DNA of 64,000 nucleotides. Origin: Skeletonema tropicum (Eukaryota > Bacillariophyta > Thalassiosirophyceae > Thalassiosirales > Thalassiosiraceae). Where the stretch lies: positions 372,001 to 436,000 of the forward strand of contig CM074139.1 of the NCBI GenBank assembly GCA_037178625.1, in the 5' to 3' direction. The notes below the pieces were generated by a model. The model was not told the origin of the DNA. It searched no databases and saw only the letters and a list, made by a program, of their open reading frames with translations. Every line of letters begins with the position of its first letter. Positions within the stretch are counted from its first letter, which is position 1. Positions 10,301 through 19,109 of the stretch are shown here, in pieces. A program made the position numbers and the translations under genes.

Positions 10301-10685
10301 AAAAGAGATGAAGGATACGGTCTACCAGCTTGAAATGGAGGTCAAAACGCTGAAGAAAAAAGTCAGCGATGGGGATAGAATAGGATCGACAGCAACTCTT
10401 GCGCAAGCGAAGCGTATGAAGGATCTCGAAAACGCGCTTCGTGAGAGCAGGGAACAGAAAGTATCACTGCTGAATGAGAACATGAAGATGAAGCATAGGA
10501 TTGATAATCTTCAATTCGTCCAAGCCAAGGCTTCAAAAGAGACTGTCAGCAGCGTTCCAATGAAACTCGTAGGCGAAGACAAGCAAAAAGATGTACCACC
10601 ATATTTCAAAGAAAAGCAGAGACCACTGGTTGTCAGGGTTGTAAAGAATGCTTGGAAGAAAGTATTTAGCCGCAAGAAGTTGTAA
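7392..10685 (+). CDS. Large coiled-coil protein, 1097 aa
   Basis: A single long exon. Residues 1-190 are acidic and disordered, with DDDCSDDE, a Glu run, Val runs and a Pro patch (PSPPETPPPP). From about residue 195 to 1060 the sequence is almost continuous heptad-rich coiled coil (Glu/Lys/Leu/Gln), and the last 20 residues are basic (VVKNAWKKVFSRKKL). Two segments resemble each other, ERIAAEYVYVAKSYMELKRS near residue 295 and ERLIAELMFLSKSFQELESS near 498, suggesting an internal duplication. I see no motor, kinase, membrane or signal segment. Such proteins usually act as cytoskeletal, centrosomal or vesicle scaffolds, but this one matches no family I can name. Start ATG at 7392 follows an in-frame stop region; the upstream Ser-rich stretch is in another frame. 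Confidence 0.85.
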   Translation: MATTTAIPSGNVLTLSHPTEAVTDVDVHQEVVFETESLPKDVGILFANGVTDDSPIAHAADDDCSDDEALLNDAEKVLDLINEAEAQLDHLGVVQEKKEEEMVEEEEDVVVVVASDGGGDVVVMTEVDDAAAIEANDESKAVHEEKGSPAPPIIPPALNSILDGIASMMVPSPPETPPPPSNRNNIDYNPELSAQHLSEINAKLEDTLNSQRSDLGRLRAKINSLRQELRRVNREASRNLEDQVNAKLAPLREESAQQVMKANEAATTLKEEVVKLTRRLNEQTVRYEQTLEDKERIAAEYVYVAKSYMELKRSLVTDTSEWQEKLQKLTGDTQSLEERMAQYQEESNRWKRKCLEKAKMLDESTAHIKELQSVMDEGMTEIRSKQENIDDIVAAATNEEKARNKDNLQRLSDEYEILIAKKSEKIGKLRTTLRSANVKRRQVERHARKDKSAALKALRLEMSTEIDSLKASLQEKEDVISKMGESVQGGVGVADEEKERLIAELMFLSKSFQELESSLEANKERYEDCIQSFEEEAAVKEKLISDLRKELEVAQEKIASLEAQVSDLTAELVEERRKNEDLTGVVTSLRSEMDAIRSNADGFENIISILRSEKDDYERQLADEQVNAQSLKEKKDDLEDLIRKTKESLVMEKERVAKDMTEKDNRIAEIDGELAKQVKENKTLKKSLKQTTNRYNSEQARVERLNAQLQRARRNLPLTNADHTNEIDMMNSRIKELTESKDEYKSMLSNAESRMKVMTQQLLLSNQHVLKKKSEIARLKDELSAAVSTSTDASQGTLNDTISALTSELEELKSSASVQKAAANEKIHKMNLKLEEKEADVLNLQNKIKELVNEKEAGGANKRAANDSEVAEISELKSSIKTLQLSLKDAQGKAKEKMQLKNQSLKEKENTIEKLKADMIDLQSEKDKIAEKLKEQVKRNEDAYLSHELQLKQTEERFVKENLAAMNAMEKEMKDTVYQLEMEVKTLKKKVSDGDRIGSTATLAQAKRMKDLENALRESREQKVSLLNENMKMKHRIDNLQFVQAKASKETVSSVPMKLVGEDKQKDVPPYFKEKQRPLVVRVVKNAWKKVFSRKKL

Positions 10686-10969
10686 AAGAGAGTGGTGACG
10701 CCAGCAGTGGGTGTGTAACTATAGTAGACAGTAGGAGATTATCGTATATGGTCTTCAATAATGTCTATGTAAATGGTGTTGATTTCGTAGTGTCTTGATT
10801 TACACTTCAGAATTACTGTCCAAAGGAGACTACGTCTACGGGCGCGTCGTGACGTATCTTTAACATACATTTCCTCCGTGGTGATTTGCCACAGCCCACA
10901 ACGTTCGTCACTTCTACATATGCAAACGAAAGTGTGGTCTTGGTTGGTGGCTGAGCAGAAAACAGAAGA

Positions 10970-11594
10970 CATGCTACTGGCGGGAAAAAAGTTTCACCGG
11001 GAAAAAAGTGGCACCAACTAGATTCTCACACAAAACACTAACAAAACACATCCATCGATTTTAAACCCCTACTATGGTGGTTCTGCGCGTCAATATCGCC
11101 CTCCCGACCCCATCTCCGTCCATAATATGATAGAAGAGACTAATAGCTTTCGATAGAACCACTGGTCAACGTTATATGTAGTATATTCGCACAGCAGCAG
11201 TTCTATCAATGCTACCGACACAGCACACATGTTGGTTAGTCATAATTTCGCCCCTCTAGAGGGCTAATCAGACGTACTTTAAAATTTCTGTTATATTATT
11301 ATATTCGCACAGCAGCAGCAGCACACGCATGCAAAGATGCCGTAGGCATGCGTCATCCTAGATCAAAATAGCAGTTATTGGTGCCAAAATTGTAGATAGT
11401 TGCTCTATATGGAAGAACTATAGTTTCTTCTGAAGCAGATAATGTATATATAATGATTGGTAAGGTATCTTGAGGCTGTTCTATGTATTTTTGTCGAGTA
11501 TGGTGGCCATATTTATGACTTTGTTCATTTTGTTAGTGTTTTGTGTGAGATTTGAGATTGGCACTGGTGCCACTTTTTTCCCGCCAGTAGCATG
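10970..11594. mobile_element. MITE-like element with about 70-bp inverted repeats
   Basis: The left arm at 10970-11046 (catgctactggcgggaaaa, then gtggcacca, tctcacacaaaacactaaca) is the reverse complement of 11528-11594, with small indels. The left arm carries a short internal tandem (cgggaaaaaagt twice). The 480-bp interior has no coding frame; it holds cgcacagcagcag twice (about 11188 and 11310) and the dispersed repeat shared with 541-583. The right end lies at the exact point where the light-harvesting duplication begins. No clear target-site duplication is seen. Confidence 0.6.
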
Positions 11595-11892
11595 CCGTTG
11601 TGGCATGTACAGTTTTGCAACACAGGAAGCGCGTTCCACCACGTATGGTATGTATTGCGCATCACGCGCGCAGCTTGAAGCACAAGATTTGGAATCAAAG
11701 CATCAATCAAAAGTTCTGCCGGCACTCCTCTCATAAAATCAAATCGACCACAACAACTATATATCAACCATGAAGTCTGCCATCATCGCTGCCCTTATCG
11801 GCTCTGCTGCCGCTTTCGCCCCTGCCCAAAACAAGGCCGCCACCACCTCCTTGAACGCCTTCGAGGATGAGCTCGGTGCCCAGCCTCCTCTC

Positions 11893-11931
<39 letters not shown>

Positions 11932-11937
11932 TCCCAA

Positions 11938-12002
<65 letters not shown>

Positions 12003-12195
12003 CGGCCAGATCGTCACCCGTGCCGGAATCCACCTTCCCGGAAACATTGACTACGCCGGAAACTCCTTCGACTCCTTCCCCAACGGTGTTGCCGCCTTGA
12101 TCGGACCTGATGCCATCCCCTTTGAGGGACAAGGCCAGATCATCGCCTTCATTGGCTGGTTGGAGATTGCCTTCATGCGTGATGTTCCCGGAACT

Positions 12196-12242
<47 letters not shown>

Positions 12243-12577
12243 CTGGGATGACTTTGATGAAGAGACCAAGCTTCAGAAGCGTGCTATTGAGTTGAACAAC
12301 GGCCGTGCTGCCATGTTCGGAATCCTTGGACTTATGGTCCACGAGGAGATCCAGCCCCTTGGATATGATCCCGATCTTCCCATCATCGGACACCTTCAAT
12401 AAATTGCCTGTTTGATATATTGTACATATACAAAACACATGTTGTACCATATAATAGAAGGAACACGCTCGTACGTTTTTTGTGCTTGAGCCGAGTCTTT
12501 GGAAGAGGAGGAACTCAAGCTAGATAATGTGTACCCTAATAATAAAAGAACCAATTCTCTTCTACATCATGATGCAA
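11592..12577 (+). repeat. Arm A of the light-harvesting gene inverted duplication
   Basis: About 985 bp, nearly identical to the reverse complement of 16377-17373. It spans about 175 bp of 5' flank, the coding region and about 175 bp of 3' flank. Both copies share the Myb-like word tgccgttgtggcatgtaca at the upstream limit and tacatcatgatgca at the downstream limit. Confidence 0.9.
11770..12402 (+). CDS. Fucoxanthin-chlorophyll a/c binding protein (Lhcf type), copy 1
   Basis: A 210-aa thylakoid antenna protein that binds fucoxanthin and chlorophylls a and c and passes excitation to the photosystems. Residues 1-15 form a signal peptide; SAAAFAP (12-18) is the diatom cleavage motif with the +1 Phe needed for import across the secondary plastid membranes. 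Helix 1 (about 58-84) has the chlorophyll-binding ExxHxR set (EIKHGR, 66-71), helix 2 is about 122-137, and helix 3 (about 168-194) has ELNNGR (174-179). Codon use is strongly biased (many GGA, GCC, ATC), as in highly expressed genes. No intron. The protein is identical to the products at 16554-17186 and 22559-23191. The ATG follows tatatatcaacc and gives the conserved presequence. Confidence 0.97.
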
Positions 12578-12789
12578 ATATGATTACTCTATTGCTATCT
12601 ATTAGTGGTTATGGTTAGTCTTCACTTTTTTTGTTGTTCATCGTTGCAACCAGTACTTGCTAATATGTCTTCCTAGATCAGTTTATCTTCTGTATCCTTA
12701 TGCATAGGAGTACGATAATATGTGATAGCTGACGACAAAATAGGCGTGCTCACACATTTACTTACGAAGGTTTGCATGATGATTGGGAC

Positions 12790-12970
12790 AATCGCAACAG
12801 ATGCAAATAAGCTACTGCAGCAGCGCACCTTCACAGATTTGTTATCTATTGGGAGTGGTAAAGCAGCAGATCAGCCCCAAGAAGGCTAGTTACGTTACAC
12901 AACCTTTGCTTCTTTGAGAAATAATCTCATCATGTGCAAGCTTGGTGGAGACTCTTCAACAGTTGACTTC
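12790..12970 (+). pseudogene. Front part of a decayed gene of unknown function
   Basis: A short frame starting ATG near 12778 reads MIGTIATDANKLLQQRTFTD and LLSIGSG before a TAG. Further on, tttgagaaa and tgcaagcttggt(g)gaga match the better preserved copy at 21850-22085. There the aligned frame reads LPQQRTVTEMFSI, then FEKAVSTWASLVEAAWLVNC. In this copy the second block is out of frame and holds stops. It lies downstream of light-harvesting copy 1. No family is recognised. Confidence 0.45.
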
Positions 12971-13452
12971 CCGTCGGGCGGGAGGCAAAAAAATATTTTA
13001 CTAACAAAAGTGCTAATAAACATGGCGTCCGACCCGATCACTGTACTGGCAGCGCGTTTAGCATCTTATGTGATCAATTTGAACGATCGCTCAGTATTGC
13101 AATCGATTCAGCATGTCTTCTTTTGTATGAGAGTAATCAATTTATGTATAGCTTATACTCACAATATTGGCATCAGCCTAATAATTAGTTTCCTACCTCA
13201 CCAAAATCGGCCATATATGCATATTTACTAAGGAAAACAAAGCAGCAAACTTTGGTGTAATAGTGTTCAATGATGCAATAGGCTATAATTCGAGGTCAAA
13301 ATACCATTGAACTACAAATTTCATGTAGTTTCCCAGTATCTTCACGCATACCTTTCGGATTCATTGGAAAAACCGAGAATGGCGCGCCAAATGCACTAGC
13401 CAAGTTAGCCAAGTCAGCCAAGTGGAGTTACGTTGGTGTACATGCAAGCTAT

Positions 13453-13601
13453 AAACCAAAACTTAAGTTCTTTCTGGGTCAATTTTTACGCTGAATCCAA
13501 TGGTGCAGTCGATGATTCGCTAAATCCAACGTGTAGAGGAGAATTGACCTCTTCAGTAGCAACATTAAAAAATTGACCCAGAAAGAACTTAGTTTTGGTT
13601 T
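13453..13601. mobile_element. 149-bp MITE nested in the left arm of the 13347-15242 repeat
   Basis: Terminal inverted repeats of about 34 bp: aaaccaaaacttaagttctt at the left end, and at the right end the reverse complement with one base missing. The interior is noncoding. The insertion is flanked by AT on both sides. The other arm of the host repeat (about 15145-15155) is uninterrupted and reads gcaagctatctctttacc in reverse complement, which is the unoccupied target. This fits a two-base AT or TA target duplication as made by Tc1/mariner-like or related transposases. Confidence 0.8.
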
Positions 13602-14596
13602 ATCTCTTTACCGCCAAATTTGCAGTATACCGCAAATCTCACAAAAAAATCGGACAGACAACTTTTAATGTCCATTTTGACGTGCAAAACGGCTTCTCCA
13701 GAGGGATTTAGAGATACCACCGGAAAGAGCAGAAGCTAAGCTTTCATATGATACTAGGGTTTGTATGGTTATTTTAACGAGAATTTAGTCTACCATAGTC
13801 TCAAAGTATGGCCATTTTTTCGTCATTTAGCTTAAAAAAAAAGCATTCGCAAATCTCGTGAGCCCGCCAACAATTGGCCATTCGTAGTAATTCCACCGTA
13901 CAGATGGTTTTTGTCTACGAGCCACTACAACCAAAAACGACAACAACCATGGTGATACACCCCCCCTCTACAGACGGGTAGGCACCACTGATAGATCCCC
14001 AACCGACGCAGACCAATTTCGATATGTATGAATCGACAGGGCCGGCGGTTTGATCTAGCCCTATTGCTCAATTTACACCTGCCGCAATGATGCCGCCAAC
14101 ACATGTTTTTTGCCATCATTTGCACTCATCCTGACGACCCTTGTGTTGAGTTATATGGTATCATCACCGCCACCTATGTTACTAAAGCAGTGGTCAAGCA
14201 TACCGTCAATGTTGTTAGTGTTGACGAAAGCTTAGTTTCATGAAAGAAGCCGAAATGTGCAGATTTATTAGTATAAATAATGTCGACAATCCACACAACA
14301 TGTCTGCAGGATTAGATTCAATGGGAGTGGGAAGGCGAACAATAGTGGAGATAGTTGCAAACACTCTCGACGCTCAAGATTGTTCATTCGAGAAGACTGC
14401 TTCCATCGATATGGAAAGTATTGTGTGTAAAGGTCGACATAGATGAAGTTGCACATCGGTACATGAATGAGGGATTTGGCTCTAAAATGTGATGCTCTTT
14501 GGGATAGGGGAGACAACTTTTCGTTTTACTTCGAAAACATTTCCAACCAATCAAGAAGTTGAAACTATGAGCATTATCGATCTTTGAACGAAGTCT

Positions 14597-14704
14597 ATGA
14601 ACTCCATTGACCTTGCTGATCAACTTCTTAAAGACATCGTTCCCGGCACTGGATATGCCAAAACAAGTATGTATGATACGTCGATGTTTGAAGTGCAACG
14701 TTAA
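14597..14704 (+). pseudogene. Possible piggyBac-type transposase remnant
   Basis: A 35-codon frame begins MNSIDLADQLLKDIVPGTGY. The MNSxDLADQ motif resembles the conserved block in the C-terminal half of piggyBac-like (DDE_Tnp_1_7) transposases. The rest of the interior from 13640 to 15100 gives no continuous frame, so at most a scrap of a transposase remains. The call rests on one short motif. Confidence 0.25.
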
Positions 14705-15242
14705 TCTTTCGTGGAAAAGTGAGCAGCAGTGTCGTGGTTATTATGTGGATGATTCTTTGGGTGTTAATTAATGTTAAAAGTGTTATAATTATATGTTTTA
14801 TCATTGCACCGGAGTATTGATACCCATGCCCGACCAGCATACCAACTGATTCACATGCTGAATATAAAATTAAATGTGGGAGTTATCAGACCCAACCTCA
14901 ATAAATACGATGGTAATATATGTTGAGATCATAAAACAACCATCTCCGGTGGTATATCACTGATATGGTATGAATGCATGGCCGTAGTAGGAAGAGGTCG
15001 GCCATGGTTCATAAGGAAAAATTTTGATGTCGGGAGATTTGGTCAATATTCACGTGGGAATTGGTACGAATGTGGCTTTTCTCGCTTCCCCGCGTCTTTT
15101 GCATACAGTCGCAAATCTGGTGAAAAGGTAAAGAGATAGCTTGCATGTACACCAACGTAAACTCCACTTGGCTGAATTGGCTCACTTGGCTAGTGCATTT
15201 GGCGCGCCATTCTCGGTTTTTCCAATGAATCCGAAAGGTATG

Positions 15243-16177
15243 TACTAAAAGGTGCTGTATTACAACTTTCCTAGAGCTACGTACAAACCATAGGTCGCCG
15301 CTAGCTGTCTCTTTGTTAGCAATTTTCACGTAGATGCCGACATATCGTGAGACAGCAATACCCTTTCTATCGACTGTTGACCATGGAATTACGGCATAAT
15401 ACTAGGCCGACTATTCACTACCACCCTACTGAGAATAATACTGCTCTTGTTCCCACGTATAAATTCTACAGTTGACGTCACCACATTTCGGACCACATCG
15501 GACAAAGTAAGCATGAAGAAGCTGAAATTGACACCACACACATGCATAACACCAATGCAATGGAAGATGTAAGATGAATATAAGATGGTGGGTGATACTA
15601 TAGGTATTGAGGAATGGTGACGCAAATGGACAAGAGGGAACTTACAAGGAGGATATTTATGAGTATGGTGGAATACACATCAGAAAGGTGTTGACGTGAG
15701 TGGACATTGAGAACTGTGAATGGTGAAGGATTGCTTTTACTCCTAATGAATAGTAGGGATGATGCACGAGACTTATAGCTCTTTCAGGCTTCTCGTGCTG
15801 CGGCAGTGTGTGTTTTCTTACAGTCCGCATTCATTCATAGGGTAGTTGGCGAGACCCTCAGGATAAGATATGTTGGAAGCTTTGAGCATTATTTCGTTGC
15901 AATAATGGCCTGATGTGTCATTGCAGGTCTAAAGGAGTGAGTAGATGCAATAATATGATTAAACAATAGTGTTATTCACTTGGAAACACCCCAGCTATCA
16001 AGAGGCTATATCAAGTAGGCTTGTTTGAACAAGAGGATATTTTTTAGCGAATATTGGCGAAAAAATATCCTCGAGGCTACCCAAAAATGCCGAAATATCC
16101 TGAGGATTCCTGGCCATAACGCTGGCCATAATTAAAGCTAGCTAGCTCAAATACTAGCACACGCAACCTGAATAATG
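15243..16177. other. Intergenic DNA with a perfect hairpin, no supported gene
   Basis: AT-rich noncoding sequence. A 13-bp perfect inverted repeat, gaggatatttttt / aaaaaatatcctc, lies at 16033-16045 and 16060-16072 with a 14-base loop. A short ggccataacgct/ggccataat duplication follows near 16112-16133. Confidence 0.5.
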
Positions 16178-16330
16178 AAGTGCTGCCACAATAATGCAAC
16201 GCCACTTGCTAGAGAGATATTAGTACAATATAAAAGAATGGCTCATGCATGCAAGCAAACAAAGGACTCGAAGTTACAAAAAATCTCTGATGGCATTGTT
16301 GAACAGAATGATGTTAGAAGTAAGACCGAA
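16178..16330 (+). pseudogene. Rear part of the decayed gene of unknown function
   Basis: The stretch with cgccacttgctagagagata and gatggcattgttgaacagaa weakly matches 22097-22260 (cgccaacttgctagatgcaa ... gggaatagtagaacaacg), where the frame includes SPANLLDAK and GIVEQ. Here the frame reads ATPLAREILVQYKRM and SDGIVEQND. It lies next to the 3' end of light-harvesting copy 2, as the 22-kb copy lies next to copy 3. With the front part at 12790-12970 it may be one gene split by about 3.2 kb of inserted DNA. Confidence 0.35.
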
Positions 16331-16376
16331 TTTGATCTCAAAAATATATCAAAATACATGTGCAACGTACAACACA

Positions 16377-16713
16377 ACATGCATCATGATGTAGAAGAGA
16401 ATTGGTTCTATATTATTGTGGTACACATTATCTAGCTTTGAGTTCCTCCTCTTCCAAAGACTCGGCTCAAGCACAAAAAACGTACGAGCGTGTTCCTTCT
16501 ATTATATAGTACAACATGTGTTTTGTATATGTACAATATATCAAACAGGCAATTTATTGAAGGTGTCCGATGATGGGAAGATCGGGATCATATCCAAGGG
16601 GCTGGATCTCCTCGTGGACCATAAGTCCAAGGATTCCGAACATGGCAGCACGGCCGTTGTTCAACTCAATAGCACGCTTCTGAAGCTTGGTCTCTTCATC
16701 AAAGTCATCCCAG

Positions 16714-16760
<47 letters not shown>

Positions 16761-16953
16761 AGTTCCGGGAACATCACGCATGAAGGCAATCTCCAACCAG
16801 CCAATGAAGGCGATGATCTGGCCTTGTCCCTCGAAGGGGATGGCATCAGGTCCGATCAAGGCGGCAACACCGTTGGGGAAGGAGTCGAAGGAGTTTCCGG
16901 CGTAGTCAATGTTTCCGGGAAGGTGGATTCCGGCACGGGTGACGATCTGGCCG

Positions 16954-17003
<50 letters not shown>

Positions 17004-17373
17004 GCGGTCGAAACGCTCTTGGGAGCAGTCTCCAGAGAGCATGCCGAAGGGATCGAAGAATCCGAGAGGAGGCTGGGCACCGAGCTCATCCTCGAAGGCG
17101 TTCAAGGAGGTGGTGGCGGCCTTGTTTTGGGCAGGGGCGAAAGCGGCAGCAGAGCCGATAAGGGCAGCGATGATGGCAGACTTCATGGTTGATAAGTACC
17201 TATGTTGTAGTTGATTTGATTTTATGAGAGGAGTGCCGGCAGAACTTTTGATTGATGCTTTGATTCCAAATCTTGAAATCTTGTGCTTCAAGCTGCGCGC
17301 GTGATGCGCAATACATACCATACGTGGTGGAACGCGCTTCCTGTGTTGCAAAACTGTACATGCCACAACGGCT
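16377..17373 (-). repeat. Arm B of the light-harvesting gene inverted duplication
   Basis: Reverse-complement copy of 11592-12577. By eye it differs by a few substitutions, one 8-base tandem insertion upstream (caagattt repeated) and small indels near the ATG. The coding differences are synonymous. Confidence 0.9.
16554..17186 (-). CDS. Fucoxanthin-chlorophyll a/c binding protein (Lhcf type), copy 2
   Basis: The same 210-aa protein as at 11770-12402, with the same presequence and chlorophyll-binding residues; only silent DNA changes are seen. The open frame extends 60 codons upstream of this ATG, to 17366, but that extension lacks targeting features and lies in the duplicated 5' flank. The ATG at 17184-17186, which gives MKSAIIAALIG and the AAAFAP site, is therefore the start. 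The gene is convergent with copy 1. The 3' flank shared by all three copies suggests a common transcript end. Confidence 0.96.
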
Positions 17374-17879
17374 TGTCACCGGGACTCGCACCCAGCCCAC
17401 GAAGACCTTACGTTATGTACGTAAATACTTACTTACGCACACCAGTTCAATTACTCCTACATGAGTATTAGGGTTAGGGTGCGAGGGTAGGCACATGCGT
17501 AAAGATCTAACAGAATCAAATGCGATAGATCCTGATAATATTTGTAGGTGAAGCAAAAAGTAATTCAACAAAGATCTTAACACTTTATCTACACAAAATT
17601 TACAATTCAGAATGGTTACAAATGATTGCAGTCAGTAGCGATGTTGCGCAAATGACATAAACATATAAGTCCAACGTGGACTTGTTAAGAAGGAGTCTTG
17701 CTTCGACGTGTTGTTGTCTAGGAGGTAGCTCGAAGCTCATGATGTTGGATACCAGCTGAATTAGCCGAACAGAATGATATCCAATTCATTACAGTGAGAA
17801 AGATTTGAGAGTATGCAATCTGGCAGTCCTCTTCTCTTGATAACTTGCTGCAGGCGCTGTCGCTTGTCAAGGACTAAGC
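17374..17879. other. Intergenic DNA, no supported gene
   Basis: Holds two TTAGGG units in a row at about 17466-17477, too few to call a telomeric tract, and otherwise AT-rich sequence. Confidence 0.5.
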
Positions 17880-18344
17880 TCATGATGAAGATCGCCGAGG
17901 CCGCAATCTGATGACAGGATAGTGACCTTGTGGAACAGTGTTCACAATGTTATAGTTATTCTTGCGGACTGCCACTGGAGCATAGCGAACGGCTGGCCTG
18001 ATGACGCCAGGCGCAGTCCGGAAGAATTCTTGCTCAATGCTTGATGACGCAAAAGATTCATCATCTGTTGCGGGGGTGAGGCTGGGCCTATCCGATGCCA
18101 ACGATGAGAAGGTCGACGTTGACGAAGGTGACGATTGATGCGATGATAGGGATAGTAGAGGTGCCGGGCGTCTCTGAAGAGCTGATGTGTGCTTTTCATC
18201 TGATAATGAGCAGGGCACTGGCATTCCTGCCGATGAAGGCAGGTTGGCGAAGTTTGGATTAGGTCTCGGTGGAGAAGGGCATGTCAAGTGGACTCCCTTG
18301 CTCTCGTTGATTGGCCTTTGGCGTGCCTTTGTCGTGTGAAACAT
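17880..18344 (-). CDS. Hypothetical Ser/Pro-rich protein, 154 aa
   Basis: An intact frame from an ATG at 18344 to a stop at 17880. The composition is strongly Ser/Pro-rich in the middle (LLSLSSHQSSPSSTSTFSSL), followed by SIEQEFFRTAPGVIRPAVRY and a basic C-terminus (IRLRPRRSSS). No signal peptide, membrane segment or known domain is visible. The composition favours a real, mostly disordered protein over chance. Minus-strand frames at 18561-18830 and 18862-19047 could be further exons but were not connected with confidence. Confidence 0.5.
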   Translation of the reverse strand: MFHTTKARQRPINESKGVHLTCPSPPRPNPNFANLPSSAGMPVPCSLSDEKHTSALQRRPAPLLSLSSHQSSPSSTSTFSSLASDRPSLTPATDDESFASSSIEQEFFRTAPGVIRPAVRYAPVAVRKNNYNIVNTVPQGHYPVIRLRPRRSSS

Positions 18345-18560
18345 TCTTGTTATCTATGTAGTGCGCAGTATGGAGGGGATGCTACTCAGAGTTGTTAGCA
18401 GTAGTGTCTTCTATGGATGTTCCGCTCTTGCTACTTTGTTCTTCATCTGCAATCTATCTGAGGGGGGAGTTCAGCTGGTAAGTTGACTGTTGAATACATT
18501 GTGTAGAGTGCACGCACATGTTGTTCCTTGGGAAACGCAGCGGTAAGTACCTCAAGACGC

Positions 18561-18830
18561 TCACATGTTGAAGCAGAGAAGCAGCTGGCAAGCAAAAACC
18601 ACAACTAAATCCAATGTAGGACATTTCATAAGAGCATCTGGCTTTTGACATCTTCCTCTAGAGAGAGCAGCTGTCTGTTCCTCTTCGGGCGAATGATTCT
18701 TGCTCTTGTCACTGTCGAGTATTATTTTTTGGCACTTCAACGGGGCTTCAATGGGCATTTCTCTCTGTTCTTCCCGTTTGAGGCCCGCCAAGTTAGAAAA
18801 AAGCGTGTCTTTTGAATGTTCAGATGGCAT
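18561..18830 (-). CDS. Small hypothetical protein or exon, 89 aa
   Basis: The frame begins MPSEHSKDTLFSNLAGLKRE with hydrophilic, Lys/Glu-rich composition. It ends in a hydrophobic stretch (LVVVFACQLLLCF), so it could be a small tail-anchored protein or one exon of a longer gene. A minus-strand frame just upstream (18862-19047, ending SSRKARRRGKLN) has a plausible acceptor inside it (CAATTTTTGCAG) but no matching donor that I could fix. No homology is recognised. Confidence 0.25.
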   Translation of the reverse strand: MPSEHSKDTLFSNLAGLKREEQREMPIEAPLKCQKIILDSDKSKNHSPEEEQTAALSRGRCQKPDALMKCPTLDLVVVFACQLLLCFNM

Positions 18831-19109
18831 TACTAATTCCTATTCATGTACCTACTTGTTCTCAGTTTAATTTCCCTCTTCTCCTAGCTTTCCTCGAGGA
18901 TGTCTTTAGTACCATACAATCACCTGGTTTGAAGATCATTATCTGCAAAAATTGAGTCCTCAATGTTTCGACAAGGCGATTTCTTTCGGCTGTAAATTCT
19001 GGTCTGATGAGGAGAATGTAATATGAATATGCTTCATTTATATGCAATTCGATTAAAACTACATGAATTTATAACATTCTTTCACGGCCCTATCAGTTCC
19101 TCCGTGCTT

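Larger units (their letters stand above)
13347..15242. mobile_element. Possible DNA transposon bounded by inverted repeats, 1.9 kb
   Basis: The left arm from 13347 (catacctttcggattcattg, then aaccgagaatggcgcgcc, atgcactagccaag, gtacatgcaagctat) matches the reverse complement of 15104-15242, with small indels. Outside these points the similarity stops on both sides at once, as expected of element ends. The left arm is interrupted by a 149-bp MITE. The interior has one short frame resembling a piggyBac-type motif (14597-14704). No target-site duplication is evident. Confidence 0.5.

Noticed and set aside
11764..12450. A 228-codon frame antisense to antenna copy 1, repeated antisense to copies 2 and 3
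   Set aside because: It arises from the biased codon use of the antenna gene, whose mirror frame lacks stops. Its sequence changes at positions that are silent for the antenna protein, and it has no features of its own.
17462..17480. Two TTAGGG units, possible interstitial telomere
   Set aside because: Two units are expected by chance in a sequence of this length, and the flanks show no degenerate telomeric repeats.
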